From Pseudarthrobacter defluvii (lineage in GTDB: Bacteria; Actinomycetota; Actinomycetes; Actinomycetales; Micrococcaceae): a DNA stretch of 64,000 nt. The stretch's first letter is position 1. Every line of letters starts with the position of its first letter. Positions 25,270 through 34,996 of the stretch are shown piece after piece. The notes below the pieces were generated by a model, which was given only the letters and a program-made list of their open reading frames with translations, searched no databases and had not been told where the DNA came from. The stretch spans positions 248,001 through 312,000 of the forward strand of contig NZ_JAUSYG010000001.1 in the NCBI RefSeq assembly GCF_030816725.1. The letters run 5' to 3'. Both the position numbers and the translations under genes were made by a program.

Positions 25270-26936
25270 ACGGAGTCCTTCTTGTCGGCGCTGGTGGCGG
25301 CGTGTACGTCGGGCACGAGGTCGGCTTCGGTCAGCAGGTTTTCAAACTCGGAATCCGGTCCGGGATCGCAGCCGGTGGCGCCGGACTTTTCCGCCGGGTC
25401 CTCATGGGAATCGACGGAGAGGGCGGCGGTGGAGCCGGGAAGGGCTGATGGCGAGGGCTTCAGGCCGCCCAGGTCGGTACGCTCCAGCAAGTTCTTGCCC
25501 AGCTTGTCTGCGTCGGGCAGCTTGATGGGGTATTTGCCCGTGAAGCACGCGGTGCACAGCCGTTCCCGCGGCTGCCGGGTGGCTTCGATCATGCCGTCTT
25601 CGGAAATGTAGGCCAGCGAGTCGGCGCCGATGGCCTGCGAGATCTCCTCAATAGTGGCGCCGTTGGCGATCAGCTCGGCGCGGGAGGCGAAGTCGATGCC
25701 GTAGAAGCAGGGCCACTGGACGGGCGGGGAGGAGATCTTGACGTGAACGGACGCGGCACCGGCTTCGCGGAGCATCCGGACGATGGCGCGCTGGGTGTTG
25801 CCGCGGACGATCGAGTCATCCACCACCACGACGCGCTTGCCGCGGATCACGGACTCCAGGGCGTTGAGCTTGAGCCGGATACCCAGCTGCCGGAGGGTCT
25901 GCGAGGGCTGGATGAAGGTGCGGCCCACATAGGAGTTCTTGACGAAGCCGTGTGCGAACGGAATGCCGGATTCCTCGGCGTACCCCACGGCTGCCGGGGT
26001 GCCGGATTCGGGCACGGGGATGACGATGTCTGCCGCCTGGGTGTTCTCCCGGGCCAACTGCCGGCCCATCTCCACGCGGGACTCATAGACGGATCGGCCA
26101 GCGATGGCGGCATCCGGACGCGCAAGGTAGACATATTCGAAAACGCAGCCGGCCGGCGTCGGCTCCGCGAACCGCTGTGAGCGCACACCGTCCTCGTCAA
26201 TGGCGATGAACTCGCCCGGCTCAATCTCCCGGATGAAGCTGGCGCCCACCGTGGCCAGTGCGGACTGTTCGGAGGCGACAACCCAGCCGCGCTCCAGGCG
26301 GCCCAGGACCAGCGGCCGGATGCCGAAGGTATCACGGGCGGCGTAAAGGGTTCCTTCATCCATGAAGACAAAGCAGAAACCGCCCTTGATCTTGGGCAGG
26401 AGTTCGATGGCGGTTTCTTCGAGGGTCTTGCCCGGCTCGCCCTCCAGCAGGGCGGTGACCAGGGCGGTGTCCGAGGTGTTGCCCTGCTTCATTTCGCCGG
26501 TGAGCTGGCCACCGGTGCGTTCGGTGATCATGGCGTTCAGCTCGGCCGTGTTGGTCAGGTTGCCGTTGTGCGCCAGGGCGACCGTGCCCGTGGCGGTGGC
26601 GCCGAGCGTGGGCTGGGCGTTGGCCCAGTGGCTGGCGCCGGTGGTGGAATAACGGCAGTGGCCCACGGCCAGGTGCCCGGTCAGGGTGTTCAGGGTGGTT
26701 TCGTCGAAGACCTGGGACACGAGGCCCATGTCTTTGTAGACGTTGATCCGCTTGCCGTCACTGGTGGCTATGCCAGCCGACTCCTGACCGCGGTGCTGCA
26801 GTGCATACAGCCCGTAATAGGTAAGTTTTGCTACCTCTTCACCGGGTGCCCAGACGCCGAAGACGCCGCAAGCGTCCTGGGGGCCTTTTTCGCCGGGGAG
26901 AAGATCATGGGAAAGTTTTCCGTCGCCGCGTGCCAC
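25266..26936 (-). CDS. purF: Amidophosphoribosyltransferase
   Basis: A 556-residue glutamine PRPP amidotransferase, the committed step of purine synthesis. It starts at GTG 26936. A 21-residue propeptide precedes catalytic Cys22 (PQDACGVFGV), exposed after processing as in Bacillus-type enzymes. The glutaminase domain has YSTTGAS and LAHNGNLTN; the PRPP loop is VVVVDDSIVRGNTQRA. Cys in ACFTGKYP and similar positions suggest the [4Fe-4S]-containing class. The C-terminal 70 residues are a poorly conserved acidic extension. It overlaps purM. Confidence 0.97.
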   Translation of the reverse strand: MARGDGKLSHDLLPGEKGPQDACGVFGVWAPGEEVAKLTYYGLYALQHRGQESAGIATSDGKRINVYKDMGLVSQVFDETTLNTLTGHLAVGHCRYSTTGASHWANAQPTLGATATGTVALAHNGNLTNTAELNAMITERTGGQLTGEMKQGNTSDTALVTALLEGEPGKTLEETAIELLPKIKGGFCFVFMDEGTLYAARDTFGIRPLVLGRLERGWVVASEQSALATVGASFIREIEPGEFIAIDEDGVRSQRFAEPTPAGCVFEYVYLARPDAAIAGRSVYESRVEMGRQLARENTQAADIVIPVPESGTPAAVGYAEESGIPFAHGFVKNSYVGRTFIQPSQTLRQLGIRLKLNALESVIRGKRVVVVDDSIVRGNTQRAIVRMLREAGAASVHVKISSPPVQWPCFYGIDFASRAELIANGATIEEISQAIGADSLAYISEDGMIEATRQPRERLCTACFTGKYPIKLPDADKLGKNLLERTDLGGLKPSPSALPGSTAALSVDSHEDPAEKSGATGCDPGPDSEFENLLTEADLVPDVHAATSADKKDSV

Positions 26937-26993
26937 TGATCGATTATCGCACGATATGCGGTATGTCTTTTCCGGCCACCGGTTTGTGACCTG

Positions 26994-27308
26994 CTATCCC
27001 TGGGGATCGGTATCGGGCTCCGAATCCGGAACAGCTTCCACCACGGCCCTCTCCTGCCGCTTGACGCTGCGGCGGTCCAGCACCAGCGCCAATGCGGCGC
27101 CAAGGATGGCACCTGCAGCAGCGAACATCACCAGGAAGAAACCAAAGACTGCGCCGGGGTCGAAGGTGGCGTCGCCCGGAACCGCATACGCCACCACTGC
27201 GGCAGCAACAACGCCCACCAGGGCACCCAGGATCAGGAAAGGAACGTACTTGGGTGCACGGCGCACGGTCACTTCGCGCCGCTCGGCAGGGGTTTCTTCA
27301 AAAGCCAT
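26994..27308 (-). CDS. Small membrane protein with two transmembrane helices
   Basis: A 104-residue protein starting at ATG 27308. It has a basic cytoplasmic start (ERREVTVRRAPKY), two hydrophobic segments (about 22-43 and 54-78) and an acidic, Pro-containing tail ending DSEPDTDPQG. I do not recognise a named domain. It lies directly upstream of purF on the same strand with a 57-base gap, a neighbourhood that seems to be common for such proteins in Arthrobacter relatives. Confidence 0.75.
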   Translation of the reverse strand: MAFEETPAERREVTVRRAPKYVPFLILGALVGVVAAAVVAYAVPGDATFDPGAVFGFFLVMFAAAGAILGAALALVLDRRSVKRQERAVVEAVPDSEPDTDPQG

Positions 27309-27432
27309 GCCATCCAGCCTACCGCCGGAATTTTCGGGCGCGCAGCGGGATGTCGGCTCCGCCGGAAGCCACGCTTCTTGTCCAAGAGACCGCGGCAAGG
27401 GATCTGGAGGGGTGCTGCCGCTGGCCTGCAAC

Positions 27433-27488
27433 TGATATATCTATTGACATGGAGTGTGACCACTGCCATATTCTCCATAGGCGCTATG
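27433..27488 (+). promoter_or_regulatory. mscR promoter with GntR-type and CCATAGGCG elements
   Basis: A TTGACA -35 at 27444-27449 is followed by a 17-base spacer and CATATT -10 at 27467-27472. TGATATATCT at 27433-27442 abuts the -35 and matches the palindromes at 47.7 and 48.5 kb. The spacer holds GAGTGTGAC, shared with other promoters of the region. CATAG-GCG-CTATG at 27476-27488 covers the start site, and its CCATAGGCG block recurs in the purU promoter at 47734-47742. Confidence 0.65.
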
Positions 27489-27629
27489 TGCATCTTGTTG
27501 TGTAATACGCAATTGTATGCGGCCGCCGAAGTGGCGTGACGTGGTCTCCCGACGTGGCATGTCAGCTAGATTGGCACTTGGTGCCCACTCACCGGATCCG
27601 GCCGGATCCAGGAAAGGAACACAAGAACC

Positions 27630-28736
27630 ATGGTCCACAAAGTTCAAGCCGTCGTTGTCCGGGAGAAGAATGCCCCGGTGTCCCTGGAGACCATCCTGGT
27701 GCCGGATCCGGGCCCGGGGGAGGCGCTCGTGGACATCCTGACCTGCGGTGTGTGCCACACGGACCTGCACTACAAGCAGGGTGGCATCAACGATGACTTC
27801 CCGTTCCTGCTCGGCCACGAGGCCACCGGTGTGGTCAGCGCGGTTGGCCCGGATGTCACGTCCGTAGCGCCCGGGGACCGGGTCATCCTGAACTGGAGGG
27901 CCGTCTGCGGCGAGTGCCGCGCCTGTGCCAAGGGCCAGCCGCAGTACTGCTTCAACACCCACAATGCCACCCAGAAGATGACCCTGGAGGACGGCACTGT
28001 CCTTTCCCCGGCGCTGGGCATCGGTGCCTTCGCGGAGAAGACGCTGGTCGCCGCCGGGCAGTGCACCAAGGTGGACCCGGACGTCGACGCAGCCGCGGTT
28101 GGGCTGCTGGGGTGCGGCATCATGGCCGGCATCGGTGCCGCGATCAACACCGGTGAGGTCAAGCGCGGCGAGTCCGTTGCAGTGATTGGCTGCGGCGGCG
28201 TAGGCATCGCCGCGATCGCCGGCGCCAAGCTGGCGGGCGCGACGACGATCATCGCCGTGGACATCGACGACAACAAGATTGAGATGGCCAAGTCCCTCGG
28301 CGCCACCCACGGCGTGAACTCCAAGCAGGAGGACGCGGTGGATGCCATCCGGGCCCTCACCGGAGGCCACGGCGCGGACGTGGTGATTGACGCCGTCGGC
28401 CGTCCCGAAACCTATAAGCAGGCCTTCTACGCCCGCGATCTCGCAGGCCGCGTAGTCCTGGTGGGCGTCCCCACGCCCGAAATGACGCTGGAACTGCCGC
28501 TCCTGGATGTCTTTGGCCGCGGCGGGTCCCTCAAGTCCTCCTGGTACGGCGACTGCCTGCCCTCCCGTGACTTCCCCATGCTCGTCTCGCACTACAAGCA
28601 GGGCAACCTGGACCTGGACGCGTTCGTGTCCGAGCGCATCACCATCGACCAGGTGGAGGAGGCCTTCGGCAAAATGCACGAGGGCAAGGTCCTGCGTTCA
28701 GTGGTGGAGATCCAGGCTGCAGGGGCGTCCGCATGA
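27630..28736 (+). CDS. mscR: S-(hydroxymethyl)mycothiol dehydrogenase (mycothiol-dependent formaldehyde dehydrogenase)
   Basis: A 368-residue zinc-dependent medium-chain dehydrogenase that oxidises the formaldehyde-mycothiol adduct with NAD to S-formylmycothiol. Catalytic-zinc ligands are Cys42 in [10 protein letters not shown] and the His-Glu of GHEATG. The structural-zinc lobe has four Cys in [15 protein letters not shown], and the Rossmann motif is GCGGVG. Sequence and length match actinobacterial MscR/AdhE. Its stop overlaps the MBL gene start (ATGA), pairing it with the presumed formylmycothiol hydrolase. The promoter carries a GntR-type site, tying it to betaine demethylation. Confidence 0.95.
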   Translation: MVHKVQAVVVREKNAPVSLETILVPDPGPGEALVDILTCGVCHTDLHYKQGGINDDFPFLLGHEATGVVSAVGPDVTSVAPGDRVILNWRAVCGECRACAKGQPQYCFNTHNATQKMTLEDGTVLSPALGIGAFAEKTLVAAGQCTKVDPDVDAAAVGLLGCGIMAGIGAAINTGEVKRGESVAVIGCGGVGIAAIAGAKLAGATTIIAVDIDDNKIEMAKSLGATHGVNSKQEDAVDAIRALTGGHGADVVIDAVGRPETYKQAFYARDLAGRVVLVGVPTPEMTLELPLLDVFGRGGSLKSSWYGDCLPSRDFPMLVSHYKQGNLDLDAFVSERITIDQVEEAFGKMHEGKVLRSVVEIQAAGASA

Positions 28737-29353
28737 GCGTCACCATCGAGAACCTGGTCACCTCGGGCACGTTCTCGCTCGACGGCGGCACCTGGGACGT
28801 GGACAACAACGTCTGGATCGTTGGCAACGACGAGGAATGCATCATCATCGACGCGCCCCACGACGCCGCCGCAATCATCAACCAGGTCCGCAGCCGCAAG
28901 GTCAAGGCAATCCTGCTCACCCACGCGCACAACGACCACATCGGCGCCGCCCGGGAAGTCGCCGCCGCCCTGGGCGCGCCGATCCTCCTGAACCAGGAGG
29001 ACCTTGTCCTGTGGGAGCAGGTCTACCCTGACACCAAGCCGGACAGCTACCACTCCGACGGTGACGTCTTCGAAGTGGGCGGGGCAACCCTGAAGGCGAT
29101 CCACACGCCCGGCCACTCCCCGGGGTCCACCTGCTTCTACTTCGAAAGCGAAGGGACAGTGTTCACCGGGGACACGCTGTTCAATGGCGGCCCGGGTGCC
29201 ACCGGCCGGTCCTACAGCGACTATCCCACCATTCTGAAGTCCATCCGCGAACGGCTGCTCACGCTGCCGGCCGAAACCGTCGTCCGCACCGGCCACGGCG
29301 AGGACACCACCATCAGCGCGGAGCAGGAAACCCTGGCCAAGGTTCCGCAGTAG
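28733..29353 (+). CDS. MBL-fold hydrolase, probable S-formylmycothiol thioesterase
   Basis: A 206-residue metallo-beta-lactamase-fold protein. The zinc motif [11 protein letters not shown] (HxHxDH), the later [16 protein letters not shown] and [10 protein letters not shown] supply the other ligands. Translational coupling to mscR is a recurrent actinobacterial arrangement, and hydrolysis of S-formylmycothiol to formate plus mycothiol is the step missing after MscR. The activity is inferred from context, since the fold alone would allow other thioesters. A strong terminator follows. Confidence 0.85.
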   Translation: MSVTIENLVTSGTFSLDGGTWDVDNNVWIVGNDEECIIIDAPHDAAAIINQVRSRKVKAILLTHAHNDHIGAAREVAAALGAPILLNQEDLVLWEQVYPDTKPDSYHSDGDVFEVGGATLKAIHTPGHSPGSTCFYFESEGTVFTGDTLFNGGPGATGRSYSDYPTILKSIRERLLTLPAETVVRTGHGEDTTISAEQETLAKVPQ

Positions 29354-29378
29354 CGGCAGGAACCAACGCAGTAAGCCA

Positions 29379-29416
29379 GTGAAAGGCGCGCCGGAAACGT
29401 CCGGCGCGCTTTTCAC
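29379..29416 (+). terminator. Strong hairpin terminator after the mscR operon
   Basis: Arms at 29379-29394 and 29401-29416 (GTGAAAGGCGCGCCGG against its complement, one G-T wobble) with a 6-base loop; the 3' arm contains TTTT. The formate dehydrogenase-like gene starts 40 bases later and probably has its own promoter or receives read-through. Confidence 0.8.
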
Positions 29417-29456
29417 TGCCGATCGGTAAGCATGAGTCGGTAAGAAAGTTGGAACG

Positions 29457-31811
29457 ATGAAGTTCGGCAAGCAGCCTGCCCCCGTCGCGGACATCAACGA
29501 GGACAACCTCGAAGTCCACAAGCCCAAGACCGAGGCCGCCGGGGTCAAAGCCGTCATGGTGGCCCTGGAGCGCGCGGTGGCGCAGGCAGGTGTGGCCCGG
29601 ACGGCACAGTCCCTGCTCCGGCTGAATCAGCGCGGCGGGTTCGACTGCCCGGGCTGCGCGTGGCCGGAGTCGGACAAGAAGCGCAAGACTGCCGAGTTCT
29701 GCGAGAACGGTGCCAAGGCCGTGGCCGAGGAGAACACGCTGCGGACCGTGGGCGCGGAGTTCTGGGCCAAGCACTCCATTGCCGAACTCTCAGGGAAGAC
29801 TGAGTACTGGCTGGGGAACCAGGGCCGGCTCAGTGAACCGATGGTGATCCGGGAGGGCGACACCCACTACTCACCGATTTCCTGGGCTGACGCCTTCGAG
29901 CTGATCGGAGAGCACCTCCGGGCGACCACGCCGGACCGCAGCGTCTTCTACACCTCCGGGCGCACGGCGAACGAGACCGCGTTCCTTTACCAGCTGTTCG
30001 CGCGGTCACTGGGCACCAACAACCTGCCGGACTGCTCCAATATGTGCCACGAGTCCTCCGGATCGGCGCTGAATCCGACCATCGGCATCGGCAAGGGCAC
30101 CGTGTCCCTGGATGACATCCACGACTCCGAACTGATCTTCGTGGTGGGCCAAAACCCCGGCACCAACCACCCGCGCATGCTGTCGGCGCTGAAGGAATGC
30201 AAGGACAAGGGCGGCAAGGTGGTGGCCGTGAACCCACTGCCCGAGGCCGGACTGTTCAACTTCAAAGACCCCCAGACCATCTCCGGCGTGGTGGGCGGCG
30301 GCACCCCGCTCGCCGACGAATACCTGCAGATCAAGGTGGGCGGGGACCTGGCGCTGTTCCAGGCGCTGGGCCACCTGCTCCTGGAGGCTGAGGAACAAAA
30401 CCCGGGAACCGTCGTCGACCATTCCTTCATTGCCGCGCAGACCGACGGGTTCGACGCCTACCGCGTGGCCCGTGCGCAGCTTGACTGGGACGAGACGGAA
30501 CGGGCCACCGGCCTGTCCCGGACCCAGATCGAAAAGGTGGCGGGGATGTTGGTGGCGTCCAAGGCCTCCATCTTCTGCTGGGCGCTCGGCGTGACCCAGC
30601 AGCCGCACTCCGTGGACACCATCAAGGAGATGGTCAACGTCCTGCTGCTGCAGGGCAACTTTGGCAAGCCCGGCGCCGGCGCCTGCCCCGTCCGGGGACA
30701 CTCCAACGTGCAGGGCGACCGGACCATGGGCATCTGGGAGAAACCCAAGGAATGGCTCCTCGCAGCGCTGGATACGGAGTTCGGGATCACTTCCCCGCGG
30801 CACCACGGCTACGACGCCGTCGAATCCATGGAAGCGTTCGAACGCGATGAGGTGGACGTGTTCGTCTCGATGGGCGGCAATTTCTCGCTTGCCTGCTCGG
30901 ACACCGAAGCCCTGGAAGCGGGGATGCAGCGGATCGGCCTCACCGTGCACATTTCCACCAAGCCCAACCGCTCGCATGTGGTGCACGGGCGCACGTCCCT
31001 GATCCTGCCCACGCTGGGCCGGACGGACAAGGACGACAAGCACCCCAAGGGCGCGCAGTTCCTGTCCGTGGAGGACTCCATGTCCGTGGTCCACTCCACC
31101 CAAGGCCGCCTAACGCCGGTCTCCGAGCACCTGCTGGCCGAACCCGTGATCGTGGCCCGGATGGCCGAGGCCACCTTTGGGCCGGAGCACCCCGTGGACT
31201 GGCGGGGCATGGCCGAGGACTACGACGTGATCCGCGACCACATCGCCCGCGTCCTGCCTGCCTTCGAGGACTTCAACGCCCGGGTGCGCACCAGGAACGG
31301 GTTCGTGCTGCCCAACCCGCCGCGCGACACCCGCTCCTTCGCCACGGACATTGGCCGCGGCCGCTTCACCGTCAGCCCGCTGGAATACCTGACGCCGCCG
31401 CCGGGCCACCTGGTCCTGCAGACTATCCGCAGCCACGACCAGTACAACACCACGTTCTACGGCCTGGATGACCGATACCGGGGCATCTCCGACGGCCGCC
31501 GCGTGATCCTGATCCATCCGGAGGACCTCGCCGAGGCCGGCTTCCAGGACCGGGAACTCGTGGACGTCATCAGCACCTTCCAGGGCGTTGACCGCAGGGC
31601 AGACAAGTTCCGCCTGGTGGCGTACCCCACCGCAAAGGGCTGCGCCGCCGCGTACTTCCCCGAGGCTAACGCCCTGGTCCACAAGGAAAACGTGGCCCGC
31701 GTGTCCAACACCCCAGGTTTTAAGGCCATGTTTGTCCGCTTCGAGCCGCACCGGGGTGAGGTGGCGGAGGCCCTGGCGTCTGCAGGGGAGCTGGCAGGGA
31801 CGCCGGCTTAG
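29457..31811 (+). CDS. FdhF/YdeP-family molybdopterin oxidoreductase, probable formate dehydrogenase
   Basis: A 784-residue protein of the DMSO-reductase superfamily. The N-terminal CPGCAW...FCENGAK region is the reduced-Cys version seen in the FdhF/YdeP branch. GRTANETAFLYQLFARSLGTNNLPDCSNMCHESSG covers the molybdopterin and catalytic segment. PVRGHSNVQGDRTMG and the C-terminal molydopterin-binding domain (from about residue 640) follow. Placement behind the formaldehyde genes supports oxidation of formate to CO2. YdeP homologues elsewhere have uncertain substrates, so the reaction is inferred. MoeA and ModABC in this window can supply the cofactor. Confidence 0.88.
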   Translation: MKFGKQPAPVADINEDNLEVHKPKTEAAGVKAVMVALERAVAQAGVARTAQSLLRLNQRGGFDCPGCAWPESDKKRKTAEFCENGAKAVAEENTLRTVGAEFWAKHSIAELSGKTEYWLGNQGRLSEPMVIREGDTHYSPISWADAFELIGEHLRATTPDRSVFYTSGRTANETAFLYQLFARSLGTNNLPDCSNMCHESSGSALNPTIGIGKGTVSLDDIHDSELIFVVGQNPGTNHPRMLSALKECKDKGGKVVAVNPLPEAGLFNFKDPQTISGVVGGGTPLADEYLQIKVGGDLALFQALGHLLLEAEEQNPGTVVDHSFIAAQTDGFDAYRVARAQLDWDETERATGLSRTQIEKVAGMLVASKASIFCWALGVTQQPHSVDTIKEMVNVLLLQGNFGKPGAGACPVRGHSNVQGDRTMGIWEKPKEWLLAALDTEFGITSPRHHGYDAVESMEAFERDEVDVFVSMGGNFSLACSDTEALEAGMQRIGLTVHISTKPNRSHVVHGRTSLILPTLGRTDKDDKHPKGAQFLSVEDSMSVVHSTQGRLTPVSEHLLAEPVIVARMAEATFGPEHPVDWRGMAEDYDVIRDHIARVLPAFEDFNARVRTRNGFVLPNPPRDTRSFATDIGRGRFTVSPLEYLTPPPGHLVLQTIRSHDQYNTTFYGLDDRYRGISDGRRVILIHPEDLAEAGFQDRELVDVISTFQGVDRRADKFRLVAYPTAKGCAAAYFPEANALVHKENVARVSNTPGFKAMFVRFEPHRGEVAEALASAGELAGTPA

Positions 31812-31844
31812 CCGCGCTATTACATCCACATCAGAAGGCCCGCG

Positions 31845-31878
31845 ACGGCGGCACACCGGTAGCCCGGTGTGCCGCCGT
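31845..31878 (+). terminator. Hairpin after the formate dehydrogenase-like gene
   Basis: Perfect 15-base arms at 31845-31859 and 31864-31878 (ACGGCGGCACACCGG) with a 4-base loop; outer bases CAGAA/TTCTG extend pairing after an internal loop. There is no T-tract, typical of actinobacterial terminators. Confidence 0.7.
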
Positions 31879-31955
31879 TCTGATGCTGGTGGGTGGCACT
31901 GGTTCTGGGGCGGTACGCCGCTAATCCGACTCTTTTTCGTCATATCAGAAATTGA

Positions 31956-32023
31956 TTGACACCCGAGCGTGGCAGGAGTCACACTGTTGCATATGGTGAT
32001 TGGTGTTGCGTTGGGTGCTTCCA
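31956..32023 (+). promoter_or_regulatory. gbcA promoter with tandem GTTG operators
   Basis: TTGACA at 31956-31961, an 18-base spacer and CACACT at 31980-31985 form the promoter. GTTGCATATGGTGATT starts at 31986, and a second GTTGC copy starts exactly 19 bases later at 32005. The same 19-base spacing recurs at three other promoters in the region. In the spacer, CGTGG-N6-TCACA resembles a CRP/GlxR-type site. The leader to the gbcA start is about 170 nucleotides. Apart from this, 31879-32164 holds nothing I recognise. Confidence 0.65.
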
Positions 32024-32164
32024 GTTTTCTTCTGGAGTCATCGCTTCTGTTGCTGATGGACCTCCCCACATTCAGGAACAGAACGTCCTGACACCCCCTG
32101 TTGCCCTACCTGCTCCGTAATCACCGCAAATCGCTCACTACCCAGCCCTATCGGGAGGAAACCC

Positions 32165-33469
32165 ATGACTACCTCAGTGAACGCGCCCCTCAGCGCACGC
32201 GGAAAGCTCGCGTCAACATTGCCTGCCGAGCAGCTGGCTGAGATTACGGAGTTGTTCGCCCTGCGGCGCACCGGCTACTCCCTCGATGCCCCCTTCTACA
32301 CCGACCCGACGATCTTCAAGCTCGACATGGAGGCCATCTTCGGCCAGCACTGGATCTTTGCCGGCAGCGTTGCCGAGCTTCCGGAGCCGGGGGACTACAT
32401 CACGGTGGACTACGGCCCCTACTCCCTGATCGTGCTGCGCACCGACGAAGGTGACGTCAACGTCCTGCACAACGTCTGCCGCCACCGCGGTGCACGTGTC
32501 CTGACCGAAGCTGCCGGCTCCACCGGAAACCTGGTCTGCGGCTACCACTCCTGGACCTATTCCCCCGAGGGCAACCTGATCCACGCCTCCGCCCCCGGCG
32601 AAGCCAAGTTCGACAAGAACTGCTTTGCCCTCAAGCGCGCCCACAGCCGCGAGGTTGCCGGGCTCATCTTCGTCTGCATCGCAGACGTTCCGCCCGCAGA
32701 CTTCGACGAAACCGCCAAGATCTTCGAGCCCTACCTCGCACCCCACGACCTGTCCAAGACGAAAATTGCCTACCAGCAGAACATCATCGAAGAGGGCAAC
32801 TGGAAGCTCGTCATGGAGAACAACCGTGAGTGCTACCACTGCGACGGACACCCGGAACTCGCCTGCTCTCTCTTCCCCACCTGGGGCCTGACCGAGGGCC
32901 TGATCCCCACCCACCTCGAGGAAGTATGGGACCGCAACAAGGAAGCACAATCCTCCCTCGAGGAGCGGTGCCGCCGCTACAGCCTGCCCTACGAGGTGGT
33001 TGAGGAACTCGACACCCGCATTGCCGGAATCCGCATCTCCCGCGAATCCCTTGACGGAGAAGGCGAATCGTTCTCGGCTGACGGCCGCAGGCTTTCCAAG
33101 AAGCTGCTCGGGGACCTGCGGGACTTCCGCCTGGGCCGCTGCTCCATGCACCTGCAGCCCAACAGCTGGTTCCACTTCCTGGGCGACCACGTCATCACGT
33201 TCGGCGTCTTCCCCATCAACGAGCACCAGTCCCTGGTCCGCACCACCTGGCTGGTGGCCGACGACGCCGAGGAAGGCGTCGACTACGACCTCGACAAGCT
33301 CACCTACACCTGGAAGCAGACCAACATCCAGGACAAGGCATTCGTTGAGCTGTGCCAGCAGGGTGCCGCCAGCCCCGCCTACGAACCCGGCCCCTACATG
33401 AAGAGCGAATACCAGGTGGAGGCCTTCATCAACTGGTACGTCCAGCGCGTGCAGGAGCACTTGGCATGA
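32165..33469 (+). CDS. gbcA: Glycine betaine demethylase, Rieske oxygenase component
   Basis: A 434-residue ring-hydroxylating-type oxygenase alpha subunit. The Rieske [2Fe-2S] motif is CRHRGA...CGYHSW (Cys-X-His-X17-Cys-X2-His) near residues 102-125. The mononuclear iron domain has NNRECYHCDGHPEL, with the 2-His-carboxylate ligands. It matches the GbcA group that removes a methyl from glycine betaine as formaldehyde, giving dimethylglycine. It overlaps its reductase gene by four bases (ATGA). Neighbouring demethylation genes support betaine over other quaternary amines such as stachydrine or carnitine. Confidence 0.92.
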   Translation: MTTSVNAPLSARGKLASTLPAEQLAEITELFALRRTGYSLDAPFYTDPTIFKLDMEAIFGQHWIFAGSVAELPEPGDYITVDYGPYSLIVLRTDEGDVNVLHNVCRHRGARVLTEAAGSTGNLVCGYHSWTYSPEGNLIHASAPGEAKFDKNCFALKRAHSREVAGLIFVCIADVPPADFDETAKIFEPYLAPHDLSKTKIAYQQNIIEEGNWKLVMENNRECYHCDGHPELACSLFPTWGLTEGLIPTHLEEVWDRNKEAQSSLEERCRRYSLPYEVVEELDTRIAGIRISRESLDGEGESFSADGRRLSKKLLGDLRDFRLGRCSMHLQPNSWFHFLGDHVITFGVFPINEHQSLVRTTWLVADDAEEGVDYDLDKLTYTWKQTNIQDKAFVELCQQGAASPAYEPGPYMKSEYQVEAFINWYVQRVQEHLA

Positions 33470-34866
33470 TTGACGTCCTCACTGAGACGCCAGTCCAGGA
33501 ACCACAGCGCATCCGCGGCCTTGAAATGCCGTGGAACCGGGTGATGGGCAGCATCGAAGGACCGGCCAGCGCAGCCAAGGCGCTGGGGCCGTGGCATCCG
33601 CAGGAGTTCATGGCCGAATGCGTCGAGACCGTTCCCGAAGCGGGCGGCATGATGACGTTCGTGTTCCGACGCAGCGACGGCGCCCCGCTGGCGTTCCGTC
33701 CAGGCCAGTACGTGAACATCGCCTTCCCCGTAAACGGCGAGGACCAGGAACCGGTGGACCGCAGCTACTCGCTGTCCAGTTCGCCCACGGAACCGTGGAC
33801 CTTCAGCGTCACCGTCAAGCGCGACGCCGGCGGGCTGGTTTCACCCTGGGTGCACCAGAACGTCAGGCCCGGCACCGTCCTGGACATGCTGGGACCCGTG
33901 GGGGCGTTCCACCTGCCTGATGCCGACCGGCGCGCCCGGTACCTCTTCCTGGCCGCCGGCGCCGGCATCACGCCCATCATGTCGATGGTGCGGACCATCC
34001 ACTCCCTGCCGGGAACGGCCGACGTGGTGGTGCTGTACCACGGCGCGGAAGCAGGCGGTTTTGCCTTTCACCGCGAGCTCGCCTACATCGCTTCCGTGGA
34101 CTCGAGAATCAAGGTCTTTTACGCCCTGGGCGACCGCGGCAGGCCCCAGGACTGGGAAGGCTTCAGCGGACGTCTGACCTCAACAATGATCGATGAGGTG
34201 GCGCCCGACGCCAACGGCCGGCAGGTGTACGCCTGCGGACCCGAGGGGTACCTGAACACTGCCACCGAGCTGCTCAGGAACGTGGGCGTCGACGACACCT
34301 CCATCTACATGGAGTTCTTTTCCGGCGACCGGCAGACCCTCCTTGAATACCAGGCCGAACTCGCCCTGGCGGCGGACATCGCAGGGGAGATCGCCGAGGA
34401 CATTGCCGAGTCCGCCGAGGACTACTTTGAAAGCCAGCCTGCGGCGTTCGGGATGTATGAGCCCGGCTACGACGAGGATGGAACCCTGCAGGCCACCGGA
34501 CTCGCGCTGGAAGCCGCCACCCCGGAGGCCCCCGCCGGCACCCCGGCTGTGGTCCCGGAGGCGCAGACCCCCGACGCCTCAAGCTTCGATACCGTGGGAA
34601 CGGGCAGCCTGACGCTGTCATTCATGCGCACCGGGATCAATGTGCGGATCGACCCTGAGGAGCACATCCTTGAGGTGGCACAGCGCGCGGGTGTCCGGAT
34701 CGGCGCCAACTGCAAGGAGGGCATGTGCGGCTCCTGCAAGGTGGTCAAGCTGTCCGGGGAGATCGACATGAACCACCAGGGCGGAATCCGCAAACGGGAA
34801 ATCGATGCCGGTAAGTTCCTTCCCTGCTGCTCCACAGCGCGCACCGACATGGTGATCGACGCCTAG
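33466..34866 (+). CDS. gbcB: Glycine betaine demethylase, reductase/ferredoxin component
   Basis: A 466-residue electron-transfer partner of GbcA, starting at ATG 33466. The FNR-type part has RSYSLSSSP for FAD binding and FLAAGAGITPIMSM for NADH binding. The C-terminal plant-type [2Fe-2S] ferredoxin has Cys in CKEGMCGSCKV and FLPCCS. Between the two lies an acidic, Ala/Pro-rich linker of about 85 residues (around 295-385), much longer than the short hinge usual in this family. It passes NADH electrons to the Rieske centre. Translation is coupled to gbcA. Confidence 0.92.
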   Translation: MIDVLTETPVQEPQRIRGLEMPWNRVMGSIEGPASAAKALGPWHPQEFMAECVETVPEAGGMMTFVFRRSDGAPLAFRPGQYVNIAFPVNGEDQEPVDRSYSLSSSPTEPWTFSVTVKRDAGGLVSPWVHQNVRPGTVLDMLGPVGAFHLPDADRRARYLFLAAGAGITPIMSMVRTIHSLPGTADVVVLYHGAEAGGFAFHRELAYIASVDSRIKVFYALGDRGRPQDWEGFSGRLTSTMIDEVAPDANGRQVYACGPEGYLNTATELLRNVGVDDTSIYMEFFSGDRQTLLEYQAELALAADIAGEIAEDIAESAEDYFESQPAAFGMYEPGYDEDGTLQATGLALEAATPEAPAGTPAVVPEAQTPDASSFDTVGTGSLTLSFMRTGINVRIDPEEHILEVAQRAGVRIGANCKEGMCGSCKVVKLSGEIDMNHQGGIRKREIDAGKFLPCCSTARTDMVIDA

Positions 34867-34930
34867 CCCTTGAAACGGCGGGAGCCGTGCGCCCCCAAGA
34901 TTCACCGCAAGTGAAAAGTAGGACCACACG

Positions 34931-34961
34931 GAAGGCCTGAGGCATTTAGCGTCAGGCCTTC
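34931..34961 (+). terminator. Hairpin between gbcB and fdhA
   Basis: Perfect 10-base arms GAAGGCCTGA (34931-34940) and TCAGGCCTTC (34952-34961) with an 11-base loop and a short T-containing tail. With no clear promoter seen before fdhA, it may attenuate rather than stop transcription of a gbcAB-fdhA operon. Confidence 0.5.
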
Positions 34962-34996
34962 TGCTGCAATCGAACGCCAACCAAAGGAGCATGCCC

